In this document: one piece after another, positions 7,573 to 14,957 of the stretch | How the letters are laid out: every line of letters begins with the position of its first letter | How positions within the stretch are numbered: the first letter of the stretch is position 1 | From: a virus | Virus record (IMG/VR): IMGVR_UViG_3300030329_002402 | Coordinates: 1-41,298 of that record | Direction: 5' to 3' (one strand) | Length of the DNA stretch: 41,298 nt | Notes under the pieces: model-generated | Told to the model about the DNA's origin: nothing | The model's input: the letters and a program-made list of their open reading frames with translations, nothing else | The model's database searches: none | Translations under genes and position numbers: made by a program

Positions 7573-7976
7573 TTTTCATTGCAGTGTCCCCAGGAGAATA
7601 TATATCGATATTATATCAAAACAGGCACTCAATCCATCCATTAAATAATGGTGTGCGAATTGATGTCATTAGAAAATATCAGTATTTAAGAGCTAAATGT
7701 GCGATTCTCAAGTCAGATAACCAACTTGAAATGGGTAAATGGTTCGGGGTGTTTCAGTCATTTCGGTGGGATGTCGAAGTGGTCAGCAGTAATGAATGGA
7801 AAAATTATTTCGGTTTATATCCAGAAAATCCTGACGATGAAACTGCCCACTGGATCAATGTTGTGAAACTACGATATCCTATGATGAGCGTAAGACCAGA
7901 TAATTATGAACCAATATTAATGGCTTGTTATTTACGCGACAGGACAGAACAGGCAGGGAAGGCCGTATTTGCATGA
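7569..7976 (+). CDS. Hypothetical protein, possibly a degenerate RuvC-like fold
   Basis: The 135-residue protein begins MIFIAVSPGEYISI, which resembles the first RuvC strand (IGIDPG) with Ser in place of the catalytic Asp. It also has FRWDVEVVSSNEWKNYFGL (about 65-83), like the VxPxxWKKxFG segment of phage RuvC-type resolvases. Near the end it has RPDNYEPILMACYLRD (109-124), like the final DGxAEALLIA motif, with D111 and E114. The second acidic position reads AILKSD. If the match is real, two of four catalytic acids are lost. This is weak homology by eye. It overlaps its neighbours by 4 nt at each end. Confidence 0.4.
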   Translation: MIFIAVSPGEYISILYQNRHSIHPLNNGVRIDVIRKYQYLRAKCAILKSDNQLEMGKWFGVFQSFRWDVEVVSSNEWKNYFGLYPENPDDETAHWINVVKLRYPMMSVRPDNYEPILMACYLRDRTEQAGKAVFA

Positions 7977-8458
7977 AATTCAATGATTTTATTGACAGCG
8001 TCATAGAACGCGAGGGCGGTGCTAAAATCGTCGTTGATACAGGAGGAACTACGAAATATGGCATCTCTGAAAGGGGTACAGGGTTGCCGCCCGATGAAAT
8101 CAAGGCTCTGACCAAGCGGAAAGCGATAGAAATCTATCGTGAGCATTATTATGAGCCGTCGAAATGCGATAGATTGCCAGAACACTTGCAGGAGGCTTTT
8201 TTCGACGCTGTTGTCAATCAAGGGAGGTCGAGAGCTACTAAAATATTGCAATCTGCGGCAAATAATAAAAATGGTAAGGGCAGGGCGATATCAATAGATG
8301 GGCGTATAGGCCCGAACACGCTGAAAGCTGTCCAGAATTTAGAGACTGAGCGTTTTCAGGCGTATAGAATTATGCACTACGCATCTATTACAATTAAACG
8401 GCCAGATAAGTATGAAAAATATTTTTATGGATGGTATAGAAGGGCGTTATCCGTTTGA
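7973..8458 (+). CDS. Endolysin, glycoside hydrolase family 108 muramidase
   Basis: The 161-residue protein begins MKFNDFIDSVIEREGG and carries the GH108 signature EREGG followed by DTGGTTKYGIS. The Glu of EREGG is the expected catalytic residue. The second half (AFFDAVVNQG, then SIDGRIGPNTLKAV about 105-120) matches the C-terminal peptidoglycan-binding domain of this family. It cuts the glycan strand at lysis. There is no signal peptide, so export would depend on the adjacent membrane proteins. The start is the ATG overlapping the previous stop (GCATGA); the open frame extends upstream without support. Confidence 0.88.
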   Translation: MKFNDFIDSVIEREGGAKIVVDTGGTTKYGISERGTGLPPDEIKALTKRKAIEIYREHYYEPSKCDRLPEHLQEAFFDAVVNQGRSRATKILQSAANNKNGKGRAISIDGRIGPNTLKAVQNLETERFQAYRIMHYASITIKRPDKYEKYFYGWYRRALSV

Positions 8459-8676
8459 GCGATAAATTTCAAACTGATGTCGTGCATACGTTAGCCACTC
8501 ACACGGAGAAGTTGGACAATATAGAAATGCAACTGAAATCAATAGATCGTAATTTATCACATAATATGGGCAGAATTAACAAACTGGAAACAGGTCACGC
8601 ATTTATGAGGGGCATGACTATCTTTGTTGGTTCTGTCCTGAGTATATTCATAGGGCTTTTAGCATACTTAAAATGA
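8455..8676 (+). CDS. Small coiled-coil protein with C-terminal membrane segment (holin-like)
   Basis: The 73 residues form a coiled coil (about 10-48, THTEKLDNIEMQLKSIDRNL) followed by one membrane helix (about 51-71, MTIFVGSVLSIFIGLLAYL). The start is a TTG overlapping the lysozyme stop (TTGA). The layout, cytoplasmic coiled coil plus tail anchor directly after the endolysin, fits lysis accessory or holin-like proteins. The same plan occurs at 37893-38129 on the other strand. Confidence 0.6.
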   Translation: MSDKFQTDVVHTLATHTEKLDNIEMQLKSIDRNLSHNMGRINKLETGHAFMRGMTIFVGSVLSIFIGLLAYLK

Positions 8677-8683
8677 GGTTATC

Positions 8684-8836
8684 ATGGAACAATGGCTGAT
8701 TAACAATTGGGAATATGTAATCATCGGACTGCTCGCAGTCGATAAAGCGGTGGCATTAAGCCCAACAAAGTGGGATGATTTATTGTGGACTTCTGTAAAA
8801 AAAATTATTTACAAAATAGCGGGGAAAAATAAATGA
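8684..8836 (+). CDS. Small membrane protein, holin candidate (50 aa)
   Basis: The translation begins MEQWLINNWEYVIIGLLAVD. It has one membrane helix (about 11-27) followed by KWDDLLWTSVKKIIYKIAGK, a short amphipathic basic helix. I recognise this as a common small membrane protein type in phage lysis cassettes. It starts 7 nt after the previous gene, with TGAGGT just before the ATG, and its stop overlaps the next gene by ATGA. Confidence 0.65.
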   Translation: MEQWLINNWEYVIIGLLAVDKAVALSPTKWDDLLWTSVKKIIYKIAGKNK

Positions 8837-8988
8837 GCTTATTAAGTTCTTATATTAAGAGAGAAATTAAAAAAAGAGGCACAAAAGGCTTTATTTTAAG
8901 GATTCTAAGCATCGTTACAAAATTAACGCCGTCAAAAGCTGACGATATACTTGTTGAGCAAATAAAAAAAGTTCTGGATAAGCATTAA
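8833..8988 (+). CDS. Small basic helical protein (51 aa)
   Basis: The translation begins MSLLSSYIKREIKKRGTKGF. It is a basic amphipathic protein (middle ILRILSIVTKLTPSKADD) without a clear membrane helix. It overlaps its upstream neighbour by ATGA and the next gene by TAATG, so translation is coupled. Function is unknown. The position suggests lysis or a small virion component. Confidence 0.55.
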   Translation: MSLLSSYIKREIKKRGTKGFILRILSIVTKLTPSKADDILVEQIKKVLDKH

Positions 8989-9104
8989 TGCCGTTTAAAA
9001 AAATTAAGCGTGGTAAAAAAAGGGGAAAATACAAAAGCCCATCAGGTCGAACATATTCAAAAAAACAAGTTCGATCATACTATGCAAAGAAAAAAAAGAG
9101 GTAA
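8988..9104 (+). CDS. Very basic 38-aa peptide
   Basis: The gene encodes MPFKKIKRGKKRGKYKSPSG followed by RTYSKKQVRSYYAKKKKR. About half the residues are Lys or Arg, and the middle PSGRTYSKKQVRSYYA looks like a conserved core. The TAATG overlap with the gene before and the 3-nt gap to the gene after support real translation. It could bind nucleic acid or be packaged with the genome. I cannot assign a function. Confidence 0.55.
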   Translation: MPFKKIKRGKKRGKYKSPSGRTYSKKQVRSYYAKKKKR

Positions 9105-9107
9105 TTT

Positions 9108-10130
9108 ATGGCAGTAACATCAACTATCGAATATTGCACAGACAGAGATATATACGATGTCTATCCTCAAGTAAAATCAACGGATGCAAAGACGCGCGTT
9201 TATGGCTGGGTGACTCACAGCTCAAATTTATACAGAGCTGATAATTGTGGTTTAATTACTCAGTTATTCGCCAATGGTCAGGATTTAGGCAGTGCTGAAG
9301 CAAACAGTGGGGTAGTGAATGGTAATGATGAGTGGTTTTACGAGTCTACACTGGACGCTGTTTATTATTATAATAGCGCAACAAGCCCCAGTGATATGAT
9401 AATGGAAGCGGGTGAGGATGCGTCTACATTTACTCAGAGGTATAGGCGTAACGCCAGTAGGTATGTGGAATCCAAGCTGGATTCTCGTTTAGCCTCTGAG
9501 ATTAATCTTGATAGAGAAGGTTCTTATCCATATATAATCAAACGATCCACAGCATTGATCGCTGTGGCGATGATGATTAAATCTGATGATCCTTTGAGCG
9601 AAATAGCTGGAGCATTTACAGAGGAGGCTGAGGAATATTTAAACGGATTAAAAACTGGAGACATTCAACTGCCTCACCAGGTGACCGGAGACTCATCTTA
9701 TGGTGTTATCAGGGATGTGACATATACGTCTGGCGGTGTTCGGCCTGTGCAGACACGGGGATTCTATTCTGGCACATACGACTTATTGAAAGTTAAAATT
9801 ATTGATGCGGGGGCAATCGGGACAGCTACATATTCAGTATGGGAGAAATCAGCAACAGATTTAAAAGCGAATCAAATTATTACTGCCGAAACAATAAACG
9901 GGGATTTTCAGGAATGCGCTGGAGGTCTTGAGATAAGATTTTCAGGGGCAACTGACAGCACTGCCGCGACAGCGAACAATGAATGGGAAATAGAAGTTCA
10001 CGGGATTTCTGAAGATGTTAGAATCGGCAAGTCTGGTAATGTAACAATGACGCGGGGGTCGTCCCATTTAGGCGCAGGTAGTTATAAAGGCGGATATGTC
10101 AGGGCTGGACATAGGCGATTTAAATTATAA
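9108..10130 (+). CDS. Head-tail connector or neck protein (probable)
   Basis: This is a 340-residue protein. Its N-terminus (STIEYCTDRDIYDVYP) resembles the start of phage head-tail connector (adaptor) proteins. Helices around 108-185 (RYRRNASRYVESKLD, STALIAVAMMIKS, AEEYLNGLKTGD) match their usual helical core. The C-terminal half is beta-rich and larger than in standard adaptors, so an extra domain is fused. It overlaps the tail-completion candidate that follows by one base. This assignment depends mostly on synteny. Confidence 0.55.
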   Translation: MAVTSTIEYCTDRDIYDVYPQVKSTDAKTRVYGWVTHSSNLYRADNCGLITQLFANGQDLGSAEANSGVVNGNDEWFYESTLDAVYYYNSATSPSDMIMEAGEDASTFTQRYRRNASRYVESKLDSRLASEINLDREGSYPYIIKRSTALIAVAMMIKSDDPLSEIAGAFTEEAEEYLNGLKTGDIQLPHQVTGDSSYGVIRDVTYTSGGVRPVQTRGFYSGTYDLLKVKIIDAGAIGTATYSVWEKSATDLKANQIITAETINGDFQECAGGLEIRFSGATDSTAATANNEWEIEVHGISEDVRIGKSGNVTMTRGSSHLGAGSYKGGYVRAGHRRFKL

Positions 10131-10585
10131 TGGCCCTTGTTCTCAATACGACATATAATAATGTATTCTATACAAATGTTTTGGCAAAGGTTCGTTCCAT
10201 TATTACAACCGATAGAGCTTGCACTGTTTATATATCTCCTACATATCGCGATCACGGATCTTATTCTATAAGATTATGGGGGCTGAGTGCAGAAACGGAT
10301 GAATTATTTGCGACGGAGTGGAGAAAATTGTACAATACAGAAATCGCAGTTTATTCAATGGGTGATGATAATGATGAAAGATTTTATGAGCAGTTATATT
10401 CAGACGCGGAGAGATTATATCAGTTACTATTTAATAATGTCAATAATGGGGCGGCATCATTTCCGTGGCACGATGGAGTGGTCGGGGAGATCACCTTCGA
10501 CGATTTTACAGGGGGTGAAGAAGCTGTTGACGGCCTCCATGTTGCCAGATTCACATTTTCATGTAGACTATCAAGAGTATCTTAA
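10130..10585 (+). CDS. Tail terminator or tail completion protein candidate
   Basis: This 151-residue alpha/beta protein begins MALVLNTTYNNVFYTNVLAK. Its size and place, between connector and major tail protein, match siphophage tail-terminator proteins, which cap the tail tube and join it to the head. Strands near the end (HVARFTFSCRLSRVS) fit the usual final beta strand. I see no diagnostic motif, so the call rests on synteny. Confidence 0.5.
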   Translation: MALVLNTTYNNVFYTNVLAKVRSIITTDRACTVYISPTYRDHGSYSIRLWGLSAETDELFATEWRKLYNTEIAVYSMGDDNDERFYEQLYSDAERLYQLLFNNVNNGAASFPWHDGVVGEITFDDFTGGEEAVDGLHVARFTFSCRLSRVS

Positions 10586-10606
10586 ATTAAATTAGGGGAT
10601 ATCAAT

Positions 10607-10801
10607 ATGGCAAAAGATTTAAAGTCAAAAAATAAAAAAATGTATTCAGCAACAAGTGACTATAAAGTGTTTATGAAAAATAGGGGTTCACTAACCGATG
10701 CACAGCACAAAAAACTCTTAAAAGGTGAATCGGTTAATTTAAGCGGTGTACCAGATAAGCAGATGGTTTATTTGGTTGCGAACAACCTTATTAAAAATTA
10801 A
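10607..10801 (+). CDS. Small basic hypothetical protein (64 aa)
   Basis: The protein begins MAKDLKSKNKKMYSATSDYK. It is soluble and Lys-rich with a short helical pattern (TDAQHKKLLKGESVNLSGVP). I do not recognise it. It is preceded by TAGGGGATAT and followed 11 nt later by the major tail protein gene, so it is co-transcribed with tail genes. Confidence 0.5.
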   Translation: MAKDLKSKNKKMYSATSDYKVFMKNRGSLTDAQHKKLLKGESVNLSGVPDKQMVYLVANNLIKN

Positions 10802-10812
10802 AGGAGATAGTT

Positions 10813-11850
10813 ATGGCAACTAATGCGTCAGGGAGAGAGTATAAAGTCATCGTAGGTAAGCAAGATGTATCAGCTTTAGCGATTGGGGGAGATGGGAGCC
10901 TTGCAGATGCTGATTTTGTGTCAGGTTCTCGTTTATTTATGAGATTAAACCAATTAAGCGGAATTAATTACGATGGTGCTTTCACCACGGCGACTGTATT
11001 AAGATCCGGTCGCAGGGCTTATGAAGATGGTGATTTTATTCGTCATTACGGTTCCGGCACATGGACATGGGACTTCGATTATCTGGTGGAGAATGAGGTT
11101 ATGCTCCAAACTCTCTTAAGTTTGGTCACTGGGGTGGCTGATTGCTCGAGCGCGATAACAATAAACGCCGCAGTGCATGATGCACACGAAGATTTATCGC
11201 ACGGATCGACCACTGCTGATAATGTTGGCATTATTTTACTCGAAGCGGCTACGAGTACGACAGGGCTTGATTCAGATGACCAGATAATGCACTCGGCAGT
11301 CCTTCAGAACCTTACGCTCTCGATGTCGATGGGGACGGATTCGGGTCGTCTGCACGCCAGTGGCCAGTTTATGAGTGGATATAAACCTATTATTAAGGAT
11401 TCTGGTGTTACTGGAGCAACAACGGCATCTAATTATGAAAAAGGTTTATTTGATTTCACAAACGCCTTAACAGTCGGAGGCCACGCTGTGACTTGCTCCG
11501 ACTTCTCGATGACGTTTACGAATCCGGCAAGCCGAGTAGGCTGGCAAGGTACAAGTGCTGAAACTGATGGATATGTAAGGGGTGGACTGTTTGATATATC
11601 TGGCTCCATTACAGTGAAATATGACGCAAATATGGCAGATGCACTTTCTACTGATTGGGTAAATAACACACCAGCCGCTTACGCATTGGCATTAAATGAC
11701 GGATCTAATTTTGACATTTCTATCCCATCGGCAAGAATGACAGGGCATAATATCGATTTCTCCGATGAAGGAATGTTCGTTGAAATTCCGTGGACAGCCA
11801 CAACAGGGGCCGCCGCAAGCGGCAGTCTCGCAGTGCTGACCATGTCATAA
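10813..11850 (+). CDS. Major tail tube protein (probable)
   Basis: This 345-residue beta-rich protein begins MATNASGREYKVIVGKQDVS. It contains strands and loops consistent with a tube protein (TWTWDFDYLVENEVMLQTLL, about 72-95) and repeated segments such as LQNLTLSMSMGTDSGRLHAS. It is followed directly by the frameshifted assembly chaperones and the tape measure, the order nearly universal in siphoviruses. The length exceeds a minimal tube domain, so an extra surface domain is likely. AAGGAG precedes the ATG. Confidence 0.7.
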   Translation: MATNASGREYKVIVGKQDVSALAIGGDGSLADADFVSGSRLFMRLNQLSGINYDGAFTTATVLRSGRRAYEDGDFIRHYGSGTWTWDFDYLVENEVMLQTLLSLVTGVADCSSAITINAAVHDAHEDLSHGSTTADNVGIILLEAATSTTGLDSDDQIMHSAVLQNLTLSMSMGTDSGRLHASGQFMSGYKPIIKDSGVTGATTASNYEKGLFDFTNALTVGGHAVTCSDFSMTFTNPASRVGWQGTSAETDGYVRGGLFDISGSITVKYDANMADALSTDWVNNTPAAYALALNDGSNFDISIPSARMTGHNIDFSDEGMFVEIPWTATTGAAASGSLAVLTMS

Positions 11851-11879
11851 TAAACTTATTAAAACGGAGGGACAAATAA

Positions 11880-12179
11880 ATGACTGAGAAAAAACTCAAG
11901 TCAGGCCGAAAAGTACAAATAAAATCAATGTCTGTTGATCAAATGGACGAATGTACTGACATTCCTGAAGTCATCTTTTCTGGTGGCTCGATCAAAACCA
12001 TTAAAAACTCATCCAAAGCCCGGACGCAGTGGATTCGGTACGGATTAGGCGGTGGCGACTTTAAGGACTATGAAGAAAAAGACGGGATTGCCACAGACAG
12101 CGTAATCAAGCAGATGAATCTGGAAGAAAAAGATGAATTGATGAACTTGATCCAAGACGCGCAAACTCTGGGGGAGTAA
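11880..12179 (+). CDS. Tail assembly chaperone, G-type (zero frame)
   Basis: The 99-residue product begins MTEKKLKSGRKVQIKSMSVD. It lies between the major tail protein and tape measure genes, where siphophages encode two chaperones sharing an N-terminus. Strands then helices (DSVIKQMNLEEKDELMNLIQ) fit that small family. A GGAGGGACAAA site precedes the start. It ends CTG GGG GAG TAA, and that run of Gs is the probable slip site for the longer product. Confidence 0.7.
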   Translation: MTEKKLKSGRKVQIKSMSVDQMDECTDIPEVIFSGGSIKTIKNSSKARTQWIRYGLGGGDFKDYEEKDGIATDSVIKQMNLEEKDELMNLIQDAQTLGE

Positions 12180-12634
12180 ATGGCCTGTTACTGGGGCTTA
12201 ATGTAGTCGCCAGTTTAAAGGGGACGCCGGAAAGCAGGCCGGAATTCAAGGCGTTTCCATATCGATCTCCATCGGTATTACAGAATGAAAAATCTACATC
12301 ATTTAATTCATTACAGGAGTTAAATGATTATTTATTAAAGGTTTATGATGAATCTTTAGACTTTAATAGTGGCGACATATATGGATCTATGATCGACACT
12401 TTCGCCCAATTGCCATTTTTCTGCAACCCATCAATATTTATATGTGATAAATTCCAGAATGATATTCGCCGATATATGTACGCAGAACAAACATCAACGC
12501 CTGCATATCCGGGTGGGTATGGTGAAACTCCGCAAATATGGGTTGAAAAATATTACATTATCCGGGGAATTATTAACACAAACCAAAATAGAGAGCTAAA
12601 GAAACATCATGGCAAACCTAAAGCAAACCATTGA
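11880..12634 (+). CDS. Tail assembly chaperone, GT-type product of -1 frameshifting
   Basis: The -1 frame is open from about 12137 to the TAA at 12632-12634 but has no ATG, GTG or TTG until a Met codon at 12389. The roughly 70 open codons before it therefore cannot be started independently. Slippage at the five Gs at 12170-12174 would fuse the first 98 residues to GVNGLLLGLNVVASLKGTPE and onward, adding about 154 residues. Long GT-type extensions of this kind bind the tape measure protein, whose gene starts inside the end of this frame at 12609. The exact slip point is inferred. Confidence 0.7.
12168..12179 (+). promoter_or_regulatory. Probable -1 ribosomal frameshift site
   Basis: The zero frame reads CTG GGG GAG TAA. 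A tRNA on GGG (12171-12173) can re-pair perfectly on GGG at 12170-12172, moving into the frame that stays open to 12634. It is not a canonical X-XXY-YYZ heptamer, because the A-site GAG would have to re-pair as GGA. A stop codon directly after the slip site may favour pausing. Confidence 0.55.
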
Positions 12635-14957
12635 ATTTCAAGCCAAAGGCATCGCGAAACTAAAGTCTCAATATAAAGAACTGGAATCGAGGACAAAAAG
12701 ACTGGAGGGTTCAACAAATCGGGCAGGTAAATCTATGGGGGCATTTGCCGCTAAATTAGGATTAACTACGGCGGCTCTCTATGGTACAATGAGGGCCATG
12801 TCTGGTGTGGTTAGTGTAGGCCGCCAATTTGAGAAAAATATGAGTAATGTGGAGGCGATATCTGGAGCTACAGGCAAAGAACTTGAGGCCCTTGAAAGAA
12901 ACGCCAGGGAGTTAGGATCCACAAGTGTTTTCACGGCTTCAGAAATTGCTAATTTGCAAGTCGAATTTGCAAAACTTGGATTTTCAAGCAAGGAAATCAG
13001 GGGAGTAACCAAAGACACGGCAGCTCTCGCATCTGCAACAGGTACTGATCTGGCTACATCTGCGGCTGTAGCTGGGCAAACATTACGGGCTTTCGGTTTA
13101 GATGTCAGTCAAACGTCACGGGTGACTGATACGATGGCGAGTTCATTCTCGCAAAGTGCGCTGGATATGGATAAATTTTCAAATTCTATGGCGTATGTCG
13201 CTCCAATAGCCAAGCAGGTGGGGGTTTCAGTTGAGTCGACCACGGCTATCCTCGGGACGCTTGCGAATGCTGGTATTTCTGGCTCAATGGCGGGAACGGC
13301 TTTGCGTAAGATTCTCCTCGAAGTAGGGAACGAAAGTTCAAAACTAAGCAAGCGAATAGGTTTTCCGGTTGAGTCGACTAAAGATTTAGATAGGGCGTTT
13401 AAACAGCTTAACAGAGAGGGATTGAGTACGGCAGAAATGACTGACCTTGTAGGGCAAAGGGCGGTTTCAGCCTTTGGGATATTGTTGGATGGTGTTGATA
13501 ATACTGTAGAATTGACGAAGTCGTTTAAGGAATTAGAAATCACTGCTCAGGGGATGGCTGACGTCCAGCTTGATAATTTAGATGGAAAAATAACATTATT
13601 AAACAGCGCGATGGAGGGCTTGGGACTGCGGATGTTTGAGCTTGTGGAAGGCCCATTGACGAGTATGGTGGTCGGGCTTACTGACATCGCTGGGGAGATT
13701 GATGCGAACACCGTGAAATCGATGTTATCATTCGCTACTGGTCTTGGAGGTGTTATCGGCGCAATAAAATTATATAATGGGGCCATGCTTTTGGCTAAAT
13801 ACAGGACAGTGGCTTTCAATGCTGTCTTTGTAAAAACACCGTGGGGGGCTGTCGCAGTTGCGATTGGACTTCTTGCAGGGGCAGTATTTAAACTGGTCGG
13901 CGTATTCGACAATATCGGTAAAGATGTTGAGGGTACATCTGATAAATTAGACAGTCATAAAAAGGCAGTGGATAGCGTAAAAAAATCCTATGATAATTTA
14001 AAAGCCTCAGATATTGATGATCTCTGGGAAAAAATGCATAACATGAGCGATGAAGAGATTTGGAAATGGGCAGATGAAGGTGGTAAAAAGACTGAGGAAG
14101 CATCTGAGGCTACTAAGAAGCTCGATGATGAATTAGCGGAATATAATAAAACTTTTGATGAATGGCTCGCGACTCAGAAAGAGGCGGTAAAGGCTAAGGA
14201 GCAAGAAATTTTATTTAATGAGGTTTTAATTGAAAATTACCCAGAAATGGCTGAATCATTAGGCTTATTGAAGGACAAGACCGAAGAATTGACAATGTCT
14301 GAGCAAAAAAGAGCATCCATCATGGAAGAATTCAGAACCAAGCAGACAGAATCTATTGAAGGTACTTTTGCTAAGGAAATTGAATTACTTGAAAAGCGCA
14401 GAGATTTATATATACAAGCAGGTGCAGATCAGACTGAAGCTGATAAAATGTTCGAGAAACAAAAAATGGATTTATATATGAAAACTGCACAGACTCAGAT
14501 ATCTGGATTCGCGAGCAGTATGCAGGCAATGGCTGACGCTGGAATGGTCAGCGAAAAGACTGCGAAAAGAGTGGCACAGGTTCAGGCTCTTGTCGATGCT
14601 TATGCATCCGCTAACGCCGCATATAAGGCTATGGCGGGGATTCCAGTTGTCGGGCCTGCTTTGGCAGTTGTGGCGGCTGGGGCGGCTATCGGTGCAGGGT
14701 TGGCTAATGTAAAAATGATCGAACAGGCTGAGACAGGATTCGAAGGTGTAGTCAGTCAACCGACTATGTTTATGACAGGTGAGGGAAATAAACGGGAACA
14801 TGTCGCAGTCACACCACTGGAAGGCCCAAACATCAACGGACCACAGGGCGGTGGCGTTGTTAATGTGAATATATCTGGCGGAGTCGTTGACGAGTCTTAT
14901 GTGAGGAATGAATTGATTCCTGCTCTCAATAAACAAGCCCCGTGGATGCTCTCATAA
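12609..14957 (+). CDS. Tail tape measure protein
   Basis: The 782-residue protein has an N-terminal coiled coil (about 1-45) and a phage TP901-type tape measure core (about 60-330, including KNMSNVEAISGATGKELEAL and TDMASSFSQ-like segments). Hydrophobic helices follow about 370-440, then long charged coiled coils (about 450-650), and an Ala/Gly-rich membrane-like segment (about 680-715, VVGPALAVVAAGAAIGAGLA). Such proteins set tail length and pass into the host envelope at infection. With roughly 1.5 angstroms per residue, tail length would be about 115 nm. This is firm evidence for a long non-contractile or contractile tail. No sheath gene is seen, so a siphovirus is likely. Confidence 0.9.
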   Translation: MANLKQTIEFQAKGIAKLKSQYKELESRTKRLEGSTNRAGKSMGAFAAKLGLTTAALYGTMRAMSGVVSVGRQFEKNMSNVEAISGATGKELEALERNARELGSTSVFTASEIANLQVEFAKLGFSSKEIRGVTKDTAALASATGTDLATSAAVAGQTLRAFGLDVSQTSRVTDTMASSFSQSALDMDKFSNSMAYVAPIAKQVGVSVESTTAILGTLANAGISGSMAGTALRKILLEVGNESSKLSKRIGFPVESTKDLDRAFKQLNREGLSTAEMTDLVGQRAVSAFGILLDGVDNTVELTKSFKELEITAQGMADVQLDNLDGKITLLNSAMEGLGLRMFELVEGPLTSMVVGLTDIAGEIDANTVKSMLSFATGLGGVIGAIKLYNGAMLLAKYRTVAFNAVFVKTPWGAVAVAIGLLAGAVFKLVGVFDNIGKDVEGTSDKLDSHKKAVDSVKKSYDNLKASDIDDLWEKMHNMSDEEIWKWADEGGKKTEEASEATKKLDDELAEYNKTFDEWLATQKEAVKAKEQEILFNEVLIENYPEMAESLGLLKDKTEELTMSEQKRASIMEEFRTKQTESIEGTFAKEIELLEKRRDLYIQAGADQTEADKMFEKQKMDLYMKTAQTQISGFASSMQAMADAGMVSEKTAKRVAQVQALVDAYASANAAYKAMAGIPVVGPALAVVAAGAAIGAGLANVKMIEQAETGFEGVVSQPTMFMTGEGNKREHVAVTPLEGPNINGPQGGGVVNVNISGGVVDESYVRNELIPALNKQAPWMLS

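Noticed and set aside
10287-10595. A 102-codon frame overlapping the tail terminator candidate
   Set aside because: It is a plus-strand shadow with basic, Met-rich composition and no motif, unlike the nested methyltransferase frame.
12389-12634. An 81-codon frame starting at an internal ATG, as a separate gene
   Set aside because: The same frame is open for about 80 codons upstream without a start codon, so it is better explained as the frameshifted extension of the tail chaperone.
14472-14936. Antisense open frame of 154 codons in the tape measure gene
   Set aside because: It is Cys/His/Ser-rich and shows no family features; it is a shadow of the tape measure coding sequence. The same applies to antisense frames at 13109-13543 and 13547-13912.
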